In this document: positions 1-10,530 of the stretch, piece by piece | How the letters are laid out: every line of letters begins with the position of its first letter | Numbering within the stretch: the first letter of the stretch is position 1 | DNA from: Diplodia intermedia | Lineage: Eukaryota; Ascomycota; Dothideomycetes; Botryosphaeriales; Botryosphaeriaceae | Direction of reading: 5' to 3' | DNA length: 64,000 bases | Assembly: GCA_021495925.1 (NCBI GenBank) | Contig: JAKEKT010000120.1 | Location: forward strand, 1-64,000 | Notes under the pieces: model-generated | What the model was told of the DNA's origin: nothing | What the model saw: only the letters and a program-made list of their open reading frames with translations | Database searches by the model: none | Position numbers and translations under genes: made by a program

Positions 1-110
1 AGAGAGACTAGAAAAGTAACTATATTCTTAAATATTCTAGTTTTAGCGAGCTAGAGAACTTCTATCTATATATAAATTTTAAATCTTACTAAAGATACGA
101 AGAAGAAAAA
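1..110. other. edge of a RIP-mutated AT-rich tract
   Basis: The first ~110 bases are AT-rich and contain no CA and no TG dinucleotide, while CG and TA are present. This is the composition of the RIP-mutated island at 44.4-63.0 kb and unlike the GC-balanced DNA that begins right after it. It is probably the end of another mutated transposon that lies mostly outside the window. No coding trace is readable in so short a piece. Confidence 0.6.
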
Positions 111-704
111 GAGAAAGGGTAGGATGGAAGAGATGACGTGGAATTCCATAACGGCGATCAAAACTCGGTAAAAAAGAAAGAAAGAAAGAAAGAAAGAAAG
201 AGGCATACCCACCATCTTCGCACATCGAACTTCTTGCGGAGAACAGGGACCGACTGACTACTACTCGAAAAGTGAAGTGTTCTCTTCAGTGGGCAGTAGA
301 CACCACTCAAGCTTTCGAGAACGAACCAAAAAAAACTTCGAAGAGCAATCCGGGATATCATAATATGCTATATAACGACCTTGAGAAAACAAAGCGTGTT
401 CTGCCCCCCAAGGGGGAAAAAAAAAAGACTTGAGTGATGAGAGAGTCCCTGACCGCCCAATTGCCAACACCCCAGTAAACGCCAATGGTATAAATACTTC
501 CCGTTCACACCCCGCACGCCCACCCCGACCGAAGTGTGTGGAACCAACCCCAACACTCTGCCGAATACACACCACCACCCAAACGCCATCAAAGCACTCG
601 ACCCACACCAAGAAACAGCGGTAGGAGGAGGAAGAAGAAGAAGAAGAAGAGAAGAACCGAAACGGAGAGAACACGGGCCCATCCCACCCCATCCCATCCC
701 ACCA
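111..704. other. intergenic, low complexity
   Basis: An AAAG microsatellite lies at about 173-200, and GA-rich stretches and CCA/CCCA-rich runs follow towards the amidase 3' end. Open frames here are made of simple repeats and look non-coding. It should include the 3' untranslated region of the amidase-like gene on the minus strand. Confidence 0.5.
173..200. repeat. (AAAG)n microsatellite
   Basis: About seven uninterrupted AAAG units. Confidence 0.85.
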
Positions 705-3240
705 TCAAGGCCCACCACCAAACAACGGCTTAACCTCGCCGCCATCCTCCCTCCTCTCATCCCAATCGCCCAACCTCCCCCAATCCCCCAAATCACCCAC
801 ACTCCCACCACCACCACCACCACCACTCGCAGCGCTCCCCCACCTCCCACGCCGCCGCTGTCCCCTGCCTCCCCTCTCCCCCTCCCCCCCACCACCATCA
901 CCACCACCACTCCCCCCACCATCATCCCCCTCCCCCACCAACGTCGTCCTCCCCCTCCGCCTAAACGCCCCGCCCGCCTCGTCGCCGAGGCCGCGGTACG
1001 CCTTGCGCCCGTTGGCCTTGAGGATCTCGTAGACCGTCTCCATGCCGAGGCTGTAGCCGCTCTTGCGCCAGCGCGCGTTGAGCCAGCCGGCGAGCGCGTC
1101 GCTGCTCTGGCGGAAGTCGCGCGTGTCCCACTCCTTCAGGATGACCTTGATGACGGGGCCGTCGGGCGGCAGCAGCTCGTCGGGTTTGGGGAAGGGGACT
1201 GAGTCGAGGGGGAGGGGGATGGGACGGGATGATGATGGTGATGATGATGACGACGAGCATGTTGTTGTGGCGGAATGGTGCGAGTGGCCCGAGTGCGAGG
1301 ATGAGGGGGAGGATGATGATGATGACGAGGGAGAGGAGGGAGAGGAAGAAGTGGTGGTGGTGGGGTGGAAGACGCTCTCCCACGCCGTGAGGAAGTGCAG
1401 CAGCCGGCCCTCCTCGTGCGCGCGCGCCGTCGCCGCGACGCCGAACGGGCGCCCGTTGGACCGCAGCGCGCCCAGCGGCGCCGTCGCGAGCGGGTAGCCC
1501 GCCGCCGCCGCGAGCTCGCACAGCGCGCTGTCGCCCGGCGCGACGAGCACGTCGATGCCGTAGTGGTCGAGGACGAGGTCGATGCCCTCGGGCCCCCCGA
1601 GCCGCCGGAGCTGCGCGAGGTGGTCCGCGACCGTCGCCGCCGGCGTGGTCTCGCTGAGGACCGCGAGCAGGTCGGCTTGGTCGGGGCAGTGGGCCGCGGG
1701 CAGCTCGATGTCCGGGTGCGCCGCGTTGAACTCGATCAGCCCCGCGAGCGAGCGGACGCGCGAGTCGTCGAGGTTGGCGATCCAGTTGGCGAGGATGGAC
1801 TTGAACTCTTTGTCTGTTGTCGGGGTGGGTTGGTTAGTTGGTTCTTGCCGTTGATGAGATACCAGAAAGAGAGAGAGTGTGTGTGTCATTTTCATAACCC
1901 CCCCCCCCCTTTTTTTTATTGTTTATGTTCCAAACCGGCAGGAAAGATGCGTAAAAGAGGCGGAAAGACAACTTACAGGCTACTATCTCGAAGCTGCTCA
2001 TCGGCCCGCTATTCCTGAAGATCTGAGGCGAAGGAGCCTGCACCGGATACGACACCACCGCGCCATGATCGCGTATCCTCGATATCGCCATCTCATACAT
2101 GCTCATCTATTCCAACCCCAAGACGTCAGTAATGAATCTGCCTCAGCCCACCACAATCTCTCTCTCCCCCTGTGCCTCCCCAACACACACAAACACACCA
2201 ACCAGGGAGAAAACTCAAAAAAAAAAAATGCATACCATATACTTCTCGGCATCGGCATTCAACCGCGAGAAATCCTTGCCGACCCTCCAAATCGCGGGAT
2301 CCACGAAGCCGACCCTCAGCCCGTTCCAGCGGCTGCGGACCTGAAAGAGGCGATACCTCAACGGCGTGCCCTCGCCCAGCTCCCTGCCCAGGGGGCGCAT
2401 GACGGCGTCGACCATGAACGTCAGGTCCGCCGCGCTCTTGGCGGCGGCGGCGACACCGTCGAAGCTCTCGCTGCACGCCAGCACGCCGTCGGCCGGCACC
2501 TCGCCGACGGTCGGCTTCAGCGCGTACAGCGCCGCGCGGTTCGCGGGCGCCATCAGGCTGCCGACCGTGTCCGTCGCCAGCGCCAGCGGCGCGAAGCCGG
2601 CGGCCACGCTCACGGCCGCCCCCGCCCCCGCCCCGCCCGGCGCCGTGTGGTCCCAGATCAGCACCCCCTTCTCCAGCCGGCGCGCCACGAACGGCGACTG
2701 CGTCTGCCCGCCCACCGCGCTCCACCCCGGCGACATGTCGCCGCTCTTCAGCCCCGCCAGCTCCGACAGGTTCGCCTTGGCCAGCACGATCAGCCCCGCC
2801 GCCGTCAGCCGCTCCACCGCCGTCGCCGCCCGCTTCGGCCGCGCCCCCACGAACGCGTACGACCCCGCCGTCGTGTCGAGCTGGTGCGCGACGAGCGCGT
2901 CCGTGGCGATGTTGTCCTGCACGACGCAGGGGATGCCGTGCAGCGGCCCTCGGACGTGCCCCGCGCGCCGCTCGTCGTCGAGTCGTCGCGCGATGGCGAA
3001 GAGGTGGTAGCGCGGGGCGACGGCGATGACGGCGCGCAGCTGGCGCCCTTTGCGGTTGTGCCGCTCGATCTGGGCGAGGTAGACATCGACGAGCTCGACC
3101 GAGGTGAGGACATTGGTGCGGAGGAGGTTGGAAAGGCCGGTGGCGGTTGCCGTGAGAGTGTCGAAGGGGTATTGCGTGCCGTCCATGGTGGCGGTGGGGT
3201 GGGTTGAAGGTCGATGCCGGGACTTTGTGGTTGGAGACAT
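705..3240 (-). CDS. amidase-signature family protein, probably catalytically dead
   Basis: The exons read on the minus strand are 3240-2236, 2106-1977 and 1813-705. Donors gtatgc and gtaagt, acceptors and phases all fit. Exon 1 carries the amidase-signature fold: the GPLHGIP motif, a Gly-rich loop, and the ATDT-GS nucleophile loop followed by ALKPTVGEVP. In active family members Lys of the KDN motif, the first Ser of GGSSGG and the Ser of the DTGGS loop form the triad. Here Lys is Gln (VVQDN) and GGSSGG reads GGAGAG, so only the last Ser remains. Exon 3 completes the amidase fold (RPFGVAATARAHEEGRLL), then continues through a His/Ser/Thr-rich linker into an unrecognised C-terminal segment of ~75 residues (about 1215-960) and a Gly-rich tail. 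A second in-frame ATG lies at 3186. The fold is clear. Loss of activity is inferred, and the end of the last exon is uncertain because of the low-complexity tail. Confidence 0.75.
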
Positions 3241-6175
3241 TGAAGTGGTGGTGGATGTGTGTCTTGTCCTCGATGTTTTTTTTTTCTACAGCTCTTGTTT
3301 CCGCGGATGTAGGGGCGTGTAGTAGTTCTCGTCGTCGAAGATAAACGGTATCCGGATCAATCTGTTGGACTCTGTTGTTGGTATAGGGTGGTTCCTGAAG
3401 TCATCGCGATGCCGTGTCTCGCGATGGGCGCGTCGTGGTGGCCGGCAGCAGCGGGATGGAGAAAATACCAGTAAGGGGACGGTGTCGTGACGACAAGAGC
3501 CAACAGAAGATAAGAAGACGTCAAATCAAGCAGTCTCAAAGGGAGTGAGCGGCGAAAGAAAGTGGAAGCGATCTCCAGCGGCAATCAGGCGAGGCAACGA
3601 TATGTGAGGGGCGATATATATCTGATCGGCCACCGTCCCCGTCACCCCAGGCTGAAGTGACCGCGGCACGCAGGTGGCGAAGGGACCGGGCCCGAGCTGG
3701 GGCGCATATAAGCACAGCACAATTCACACCAACCAGGAAGTGCCATCTCGCTGTCCTGGCCAGGCTCGAAACCCTAGCTGCCGGGGAGTAGGCTGTATGC
3801 GTGTTGACGAGGGAGCCTCGAGACGAAACGAACAGCGGTAAATGGCGCAGCGGGGACACTGGGCTGGCTACAGGCAGGCTGCATGTCTGGCAGCACCGGG
3901 CGGCGGCGATGCGCGTGTGGGCGGGAGTGTGGTGGAGCCCTAGGGCCAGAGCTCAGCAACCGCACACCATCAGACGGCCGCGAGACACACATACACGTCC
4001 ATCAGCGGGAGCTCGGGCCCCCGCGCCGCAGCAGGGCGGCGCCGTTGGCTGGGCCGGGAGCTGGCATCGGCCGTGGCGGCTGCGGGCGCTTGGCCGGGGC
4101 GGGGCGGCGTTGCGTGTTTGCGTTGCGTGCGAGAGCGTGTGCTCTGAAACCTGGGGGCCGGCAGCTCTGTCCACGGTTCGTAGGAAATGAGCCCAGCGCC
4201 GGGGATCCGCGAGAGTGGAGAGACTGAGTTATGATTTCCCTTGGGGTGGTGATCCCGTTTGTGGAGACAGGCAGACCCTCATTGCCCCGTGCATTATATT
4301 TTACATCTCGCGCATGGAAGCGAAGGCGGGCGCAACGGCCGCAGTTGCCGCGAACGGCCTAGCCTGCGTGGCACAGAGCGACGACAAGCGTGCGCCGGCA
4401 GGAGCTGGAAAGCAACGCCCTCATTCCGCCATACGAGCTGCTGAGGAAGGCGCCGAGGAGCTGTGCCGGCGAAGACAATGCGCGTCATGCACGACTGCGG
4501 CGACGGAGGAGGGAGAGGGACGGGAGAGTCGAGAGCAGCGCAGCGGCAGGCGGCAGACGGCATTCGCCCTTCCCAGCGCGGCGATGATGCACGTGAGGGT
4601 TCCGCGATCCCGGTCGATATATACCTTGTCCTCATTTGCCAGGCGCGGGCGCGAATCCGTGGCGGAATAGGGCAGGACCGCCGCCGGCTGATGCTCCCGA
4701 GGAACGCGGAACCCGGGCCCAGGACTACTGGAAGGGAAAACAACAGCCGGGGGGCGGCGCTGGCTGCCGTGAGTTATATTAACAAGAGCTCCAACGACCC
4801 GTCAGCCCTGTACATGGCAGATGCCAGCGCGCCGGACATGGGCCGCCAAGCCCACCCTGCAACGAAGCGTGCACTGATGAGGCGCGGGCAGGCGAGCCCG
4901 CAGTGAGGCTGCCGCATCAAGCCCCCGTGTGCGCCGCGTGCTGTCGTTGCTTTTTTGCGGATGCATGAGGATGATCGTCATTAGATATGCGATCGCGATT
5001 GATGAACGCTCTGTTCACGTGGGCGTGGCTGCCCGCGAAGATCCGGCGCAAAAAGCAACCGCTCGCAGGACTGGCCACGTCGCCGTGAGTGGTTCAACCC
5101 TCTGTTCCTGTTCGATCCCAAATTTCCTTTTTCTCGCGTGCTGGATCCACGTCGTACAGGTAAGGTTGTGAGCGGGCGCCGTTGGTCGACCATAGCGTCC
5201 TCAAACCACCTTTCGAGCTGTGCGTATCGCAAGCCTGTCGTTCAGACTACTTTGGAAGCGTGCTGCCAGCGCTGCATCAGCACTGATTAATCACATAGGG
5301 GCCGTCGACAGGAGAGGCCTTGCTTCCACTTCAACATCAACAGCTGACATCAGGGTACTGGACACTCGGCGCATTACCGTCACATCCCACACGCGGGGAC
5401 CTTCGAGAACCTCGCCCGGGACCCGATTGTCTGACATGAGCCGTGTACGTCCTGGGCGCAACAAAGCGCCACATGGCGCCCACGCTCCATGTCGCCCTCG
5501 TGGTCGAAGCTTGCGCAGGTGTCAGCCTTGTGCTACAAACACTCCTCATCATCCACGGAGTAAGCTCCCCTTCGGTTTCCGATCCCATTGCCGTACCCGA
5601 AAGTCCCCGCTCTGCATCTCAGCCTCGCCCCAGCAGCACCCTGTCGCGCTTCTTTTTGCCGTCAAGAGCCTAGTTGCCGAGTGTGATGCAGGCAAGCCGA
5701 CGACCTCCGAGACGTGTGAGAAAAGGAAAGAAAAGACGTTCGGCAACCAGAGGTAAGTACGGGTTCCTGCATGCGAGTTGCGTGGCAGTCGGCAGTGCGC
5801 ATAAGCGTTTCCGTGTCGTGGAATCCTTCTGGAATAATCCCCTTTTTCTTGCATTGCAGCGAAAATTCGAACCATGGAAGAGGTTGCAGAAGCCGCTGCC
5901 TGCAGCCGGCTGGTTGCGGGAAAGACATTACGCAATAGATGTAACAATGAGGAGAGGAGCACTGTTGGGAAAAGTGAGCAGGCATGAACAAAGTAAGCAA
6001 GCCTTCCTGCCTCTGTGGATCACGCCAGGACAGTTCTAAACGAAATAAGCCATCTTTCATCTAGTAAGTAAGGAAAATAATGACACACGCAGACGCTGCT
6101 GCATCACAGTGAACGAACGCCTCGGCCGATGCGTGGTACGACTTCAAAAGCATTCGCTAGCCGTCAAAGCAAAGC
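3241..6175. other. 2.9 kb intergenic region without a recognisable gene
   Basis: This is the upstream region of the amidase-like gene plus the 3' flank of the methyltransferase gene. It has GC-rich open frames up to ~180 codons on both strands, none with a recognisable domain, good start or intron structure. I see no RNA gene in it. Confidence 0.45.
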
Positions 6176-7238
6176 CTACGGAATGAAAGGAATCTTGACG
6201 GGAGTGGCGGCGCGGTACTGGCGATACTCGTCTCCGAAGAAATTGATCAAGAAGATCTCCTCGTCTGTTCCACTCACAGTCAGCAGCTGTCTCGCTTTCC
6301 GGACTCGAACGGTTGCACTCACGCTTGATCCTCCGGCTGAAGAAGCCCCACAGCACCGCCGCATACGCCACCAAGCACACGACGTTCCCCAGCATAAGCT
6401 GCGTGCCCAAGCCCCACCAGAAGAAGCCAAAGTAGCTCGGATGGCGCAGCAGCGCGTACACGCCGTCCTTGACCAGCACATGATCGCTCTTCTTGCTGCT
6501 CTGCACCAGGTGGTTGAAATTGGTGCCCGCCTTGGCCATGGCCGCGCTGCGCACCGCCTGCCCCAGCACGATCAACCCGACGCCCACGGCCGTCGTCAGC
6601 CCGCCCAGGTTGACCCGCTCGTGCCAGCCCGGGAACAGCAGGTGGGTGGCGACGTGCTCCAGCATCGCCGTCGAGTGCGCGATCTGGTACTCCTTGCCGT
6701 TGGTGAACAGGAAGCTGCGCGTCTGCGCCGCCGGCGTGTTGTACCGCGCCGTCGTCCAGAACTCGAGGAAGTGGAAGACGGCGAGCGTCGCGGCGAACAG
6801 GGGCGCGCGCCACGCCGCGCTGCCGCGCGCGGCGGCCAGGTACAGCGCCAGCGCCGCGCTGAGCCCCAGCACTTGGCCCAGCGCGAAGGCGCGGAAGCCG
6901 ATGCCCGACTGCGAGCGCGGCTGGCCCGGGAGCAGCTCCTTCGCGAGGATAACGGGTTCTTTCTTCTGTTGTTGCTGCTGCTGCTGCTGTTGTGGCGTGG
7001 TGGTGGTGGTGCCGCCCGGCGTGGCTGGCGTGGGGGTGCGCACTTCTTTTTGCTCGCGCAGCCGGATCTCGTGGTCGACCTCTGGCGTCCACTTGCCGCG
7101 ACTCGTCGGGCGGTTGACGGGCCAGGATATGGTTGGGCTGGGGCCCGCTTCGTTGGGGGCGGTTGGGGTGGGGCTCTTCGTCGCTGCTGCTGCGGCGGCG
7201 GCAGAGCCGTTTGCGGCGCCGTCTGGAGGGGCAGACAT
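6176..7238 (-). CDS. ste14: protein-S-isoprenylcysteine O-methyltransferase (ICMT/Ste14 family)
   Basis: ICMT methylates the C-terminal isoprenylated cysteine of CaaX proteins such as Ras, Rho and mating pheromone, as an ER membrane enzyme after Rce1/Ste24 cleavage. Exons are 7238-6323 and 6264-6176, joined by a 58-bp intron (donor gtgagt, phase 1), giving 334 residues. The diagnostic C-terminal block is present: NHLVQ, then YALLRHPSYFGFFWWGLGTQ, then after splicing RIKHEE and FFGDEYRQY. Several hydrophobic membrane segments precede it. About 120 residues at the N terminus are disordered, Ala/Pro-rich and include a nine-Gln tract, so the protein is longer than the usual 240-290 residues. Without splicing the frame would run into a nonsense tail and lose the conserved end, which supports the intron. 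Family assignment is firm. Confidence 0.93.
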
Positions 7239-8299
7239 GGTTGCGGGAGGTTGGGTCGAAGCGGCGCGGGTTGAGGGCGCGGTTTAATTTTTCTTAAATT
7301 GTCTTGGGCTGAGGCTGGGTCGCAAACACGAGTCGCAGGTGTTCTAGGGCGGAGGAAGATGCATAGCGAGCGAGCGGGTCGGGGGGGAAGAAAGGAGTCG
7401 CGGAGTGTGTGGGAGTGAAACGAAGCGAAGACAGAGAGTCAAGGACAATGGGCGCGTCTCGCGCTGGAGGTCAGAAGGGCGAGTGGACAAAGCCACACGA
7501 GCCGATGACGCCGCCGCAAACGGGCCTGGGCGGCACCCCAGACCCGATCTCCCGCCCGGGCGGTGAGCCTAGCGGTCTTAGCGCCCACTCGCTCGGCCGT
7601 AAAACCCAACGTCTTTCTTGCTATTATAATCACTTTTATTACTACACGTTGGCGAACTCTAATGCCGACTTTCTTTGTCACCTCGCTGCCAGCAATCCAG
7701 CCCGGATGATGCCAGACGACAATATCCGCATCCTCGGTCACATCCTCCTTCCGCGCCGCCCACTCCTCCAGCCCGGTGCCTTTCCGGCGATGCGCAACTA
7801 TTGCCTTGACGGTGCCGGCGCGCATCGGAAGATGAATCCGACGGTTGCGTCAAGCTGCATCGCCATCTCGACTCTCACGGCCTCGTACTCACTAGCCGAA
7901 AAGGGAAAGAGTCGCGCACAGAAGTGACAAGGAAGTAGTTGTTCCGATTACTTTCAACTTCACCGTAGACAACCCGCCGAAAGCACAGAATCGACCAGAA
8001 TCTCACCAGCGCCTTCCAGAAGGCTGGACTGAGCTTCTTCCAATACCTGATCCACGAAAAGTAAACGGAGCTTGACATAAATCAGATACTCGTAGGATGC
8101 TCCGAATCTTGTTTGTCCTTGCGCTACATCTTGAGGAAACTTTCTCCGACAAATCCGCAAAGCACCATTGAGGTGAGCCATACCCGAGACTACTACGAAG
8201 CTGCATAGCCACAGTACCGCCGGCGACCCACTCTCAGCCTACCTCCGTCATTTCTCCCCGATGATTGGCACAGTGCCCGTTAGTTATAAGGAAAAACCA
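7239..8299. other. intergenic between ICMT and the Cys-module protein
   Basis: This contains the ICMT 5' flank. Minus-strand frames around 7650-8080 have some gene-like stretches, including a short ADIVVWH-type string, but they are broken and I could not assemble a gene. Confidence 0.4.
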
Positions 8300-9073
8300 T
8301 TATGGCGAGCCAGGTGGTGTGAGAACTTCCCCATCACCCTCCGTCTCGGATGAGTCGTCCTGATTCGGAAGTGTAGAGGGGGGCGGAGCGGGGTGCTGCG
8401 ACCGCGGCCGGATTCTGGGATAGCGCTGTTTCCTGAAGGCAAAGAAGCCCGCAAGTATGATGCACGAGAGTGTTAAAAGCAGCCCCGCTAGAGTCTGGAA
8501 GTTGTAATAGTCGAAGGACGGCAAGCACCCCTCTAACGGCTGGGATTCTTTGGGTGGTGGTGCGCCACCCCGATCGTAAGGCGGTTCACTCCGATCGTAA
8601 GGCGATTCACTCTGATCGTAAGGTGGTTTACTCTGATCGTGAGGCGGTTTACTCTGATCGTAAGGCGGTTCATTCCGTTTGCAGCCTAGGAGGCACTCGG
8701 TAGCCGGGAAAGGGTAATTTGCGGCTAGCAACTGTCCGTGACATTGAAGACAATCGGCTGCGTGGGAAGCGGGCGCAGCTGGGCGGGCGCAGCCAAACAG
8801 ACATCGAGGTGCGGGAAATGACCGGTACTCCAAGGCACCGCCGCCTTTGCACTTGTGACAGCGGGGGGCGTTGTAGGCTGGAAGTATGCAACCGAAAGCA
8901 CACAGGCTTGCATGGAAGGGCTGGGCCGAGGGGGTGAGGTCGCCGAAGCACTGATGGCACGAAGCTGCTTCGCTGTCGCTTGGGACGTCGTGACGGATAC
9001 ACCCGAAGAAGCATGCGGAGGCGGGGAAGGAGTGGTCTTGAGGTGCGAGGTCGCCCCAGCACTGGGTACACAT
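8300..9073 (-). CDS. membrane protein with four CxxC...CxxGC modules (unrecognised family)
   Basis: I do not recognise this protein. From the only ATG in frame (9073) it is 257 residues. It has four modules of exactly 24 residues with the invariant pattern C-x2-C-x-G-x8-F-x-A-x2-C-x2-G-C, at 9070-8999, 8959-8888, 8860-8789 and 8752-8681. Then come five heptapeptides of the type PPYDQSK, a lone Cys, one membrane helix (TLAGLLLTLSCIILAGFFAF, about 8488-8435), a basic stop-transfer stretch (RKQRYPRIRPR) and a Pro/acidic tail. The basic residues after the helix predict an outside N terminus, yet no signal peptide follows the ATG. The frame stays open upstream with an acceptor-like CCCAG at about 9093, so a 5' exon carrying the signal may be missing from this model. 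The modules could bind zinc or form disulphides; the sequence does not decide. Confidence 0.7.
   Translation of the reverse strand: MCTQCWGDLAPQDHSFPASACFFGCIRHDVPSDSEAASCHQCFGDLTPSAQPFHASLCAFGCILPAYNAPRCHKCKGGGALEYRSFPAPRCLFGCARPAAPASHAADCLQCHGQLLAANYPFPATECLLGCKRNEPPYDQSKPPHDQSKPPYDQSESPYDRSEPPYDRGGAPPPKESQPLEGCLPSFDYYNFQTLAGLLLTLSCIILAGFFAFRKQRYPRIRPRSQHPAPPPSTLPNQDDSSETEGDGEVLTPPGSP
8572..8676 (-). repeat. 21-bp minisatellite, five units, coding
   Basis: Five head-to-tail units of 21 bp (gatcgtaaggcggttcactcc type, a few substitutions each) encode the heptapeptide repeat between the Cys modules and the membrane helix. The period is a multiple of three, so copy-number change would keep the frame. 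Confidence 0.95.
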
Positions 9074-9825
9074 GTTGGCGGTAGAGGCTTCTCTGGGCAG
9101 TAGGAGAGTGGTGACTCTGATAGTGAACACGCGGCGGGGTAAACGATAGATATACCCCCGCACCCTGCAGCGCCTGTCCCAGGGTTCGCAGCAGGCGCAA
9201 GCGGATTGACAAGCGGTCAATCAATCCGCTGGCAAGCGCTCATAGATATCCGGACTGACAGGCGTTTCAAGCGCTTGGTGAGCATAATTAGATTGATCAA
9301 CGAAGGTCACTGTCCGCAGCCTTCAGCTCATCAAATCGGCAGGCTAGTTCCATGTGACCACAGCGATCGAATACGCGCCCCACTACTGCGCCGCATGCTA
9401 ACGAACAAAGTTTTCCAAGATTGTGGGAATCTGAATATTCATTGGCCGTTGCTGGGATTGCCAACGCGGATGGCCGCAGCATAAAGTGAAACAAGACGTC
9501 GCAGCTGCATTAGTCGAATTTGCGCCGCAACAGCTGGCATTACAAGCGGAGCTGCCAACCAGCTGGAATACCAACGTGGCCAATGACAACCTATCTGTGG
9601 AAAAGATCGGCTGGGTCGGAAATTCCTTTTTTGCGTTTATCATCTCCATTAGACGTACTCTCGAGAACAGAAATCTTTCTCTCGGCCGATCCCGTTCTAT
9701 GTGTTTCAAGTTTTCCCGCTCGTTCGATAGATACGACATCTCACAGATATATATATACAAATGCCAGGTTTTGCCCACACAATTGCACCTCACCACTGAA
9801 TTACCCCATCCATTTTTGCCCCTAC
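9074..9825. other. 5' flank of the Cys-module gene
   Basis: This is where a first exon encoding a signal peptide would be expected on the minus strand, but I cannot identify one. Plus-strand frames here show no domain. Confidence 0.4.
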
Positions 9826-10530
9826 ACTCAGACTCCGATATCCGCGCGGCCGCCGCCGTTGACGCCGTCTTCGCGCAGATAGTGCAGGATCCCGGGGGGC
9901 TTGGACATCCTGGTCGCGAACGCGCGGGGGGTGGCGCACGAGTTTTTCCCCCGCGGAGGAGTGCGACGAGGAGAAGCTGGGCGAGACGATGACGGGGTGA
10001 ATTTCGACGGCGCGTTGTGGTGCGTGCGGGCGGCGGCGGTGCGGGAGTGGCGGGAGAGAGGCGTGCGCGGGAACGTGGTGGTCACGATGTCGATGAGTGC
10101 GGCGGTGGTGGTGAATGTGCCCGAGAGGTAGGCTGTTGTGAGTTTTCTGGACTCGGTCGATCAAAGATGAGCAGATGGGGACAGATGACAGACAAGTGTG
10201 GCGGATGGGCGCGGTGCAATGCTTCGAAAGCAGCGTTGCTGCAACTGGCTCGTTGTTTGGCGGTGCAGTGGATGGGGGTGTGTATGGTCAATCTTGTCAG
10301 CCTCGCGTACATGGCGATGAAGATGTTGAATACCGTTCCGCAGGAGGTGTGGGTGGACCTGACGCCGGCGAAGCGGATGGGCGCGCCGTACGAGCTCAAA
10401 GGCGTAGGTTGTTCCCTTTGCGTCGCTGGAATCTGTTGTGGTTGATGCTGCGCAGGCATACGTCTTTTGCGCGTCCGACGCGTCGAGTTCCATGACTGGA
10501 GGACATATCGTCATTGACGGAGGCTACGTA
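9826..10530 (+). pseudogene. decayed short-chain dehydrogenase/reductase (sorbose/mannitol reductase type)
   Basis: Recognisable SDR blocks occur in order: AAVDAVFAQI, LDILVANA, a middle helix (AEECDEEKLGETM), NFDGALWCVRAAA, NVVVTMSMSA, NASKAALLQLARCLAV, PAKRMGAPYELKG and ASDASSSMTGGHIVIDGGY. A 52-bp intron at 10404-10455 is still intact (KG|AY). The N-terminal Rossmann part with TGxxxGIG is absent. Three frame changes lie in homopolymers, near 9891 (G run), 9950 (C run) and 9998 (G run). The catalytic Tyr of the YxxxK motif is Cys (CNASK). The stop codon after DGGY is also gone. The C-terminal signature resembles the Sou1/L-xylulose reductase subgroup (inference). Homopolymer errors in the assembly could explain the frameshifts but not the missing N terminus or the Tyr change. 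Confidence 0.75.

Noticed and set aside
534..1202. Plus-strand frame of 222 codons overlapping the amidase 3' part
   Set aside because: Pro/Thr/Arg-rich shadow of the minus-strand exon and low-complexity DNA; no domain.
5863..5878. Second B-box-like match on the minus strand
   Set aside because: No T-stem pairing, A box or T-run terminator in the right place.
6129..7287. Plus-strand frames of 264-381 codons opposite the ICMT gene
   Set aside because: Antisense shadows of a clearly identified gene; no domains.
7640..7830. Minus-strand string LEEWAARKEDVTEDADIVVWH resembling a copper amine oxidase C-terminal motif
   Set aside because: No other block of that enzyme is found around it, and the following residues do not continue the motif; too short to call a relic.
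8564..8676. CRISPR-like array from the regular 21-bp units
   Set aside because: There are no spacers between units; it is a coding minisatellite in a eukaryote.
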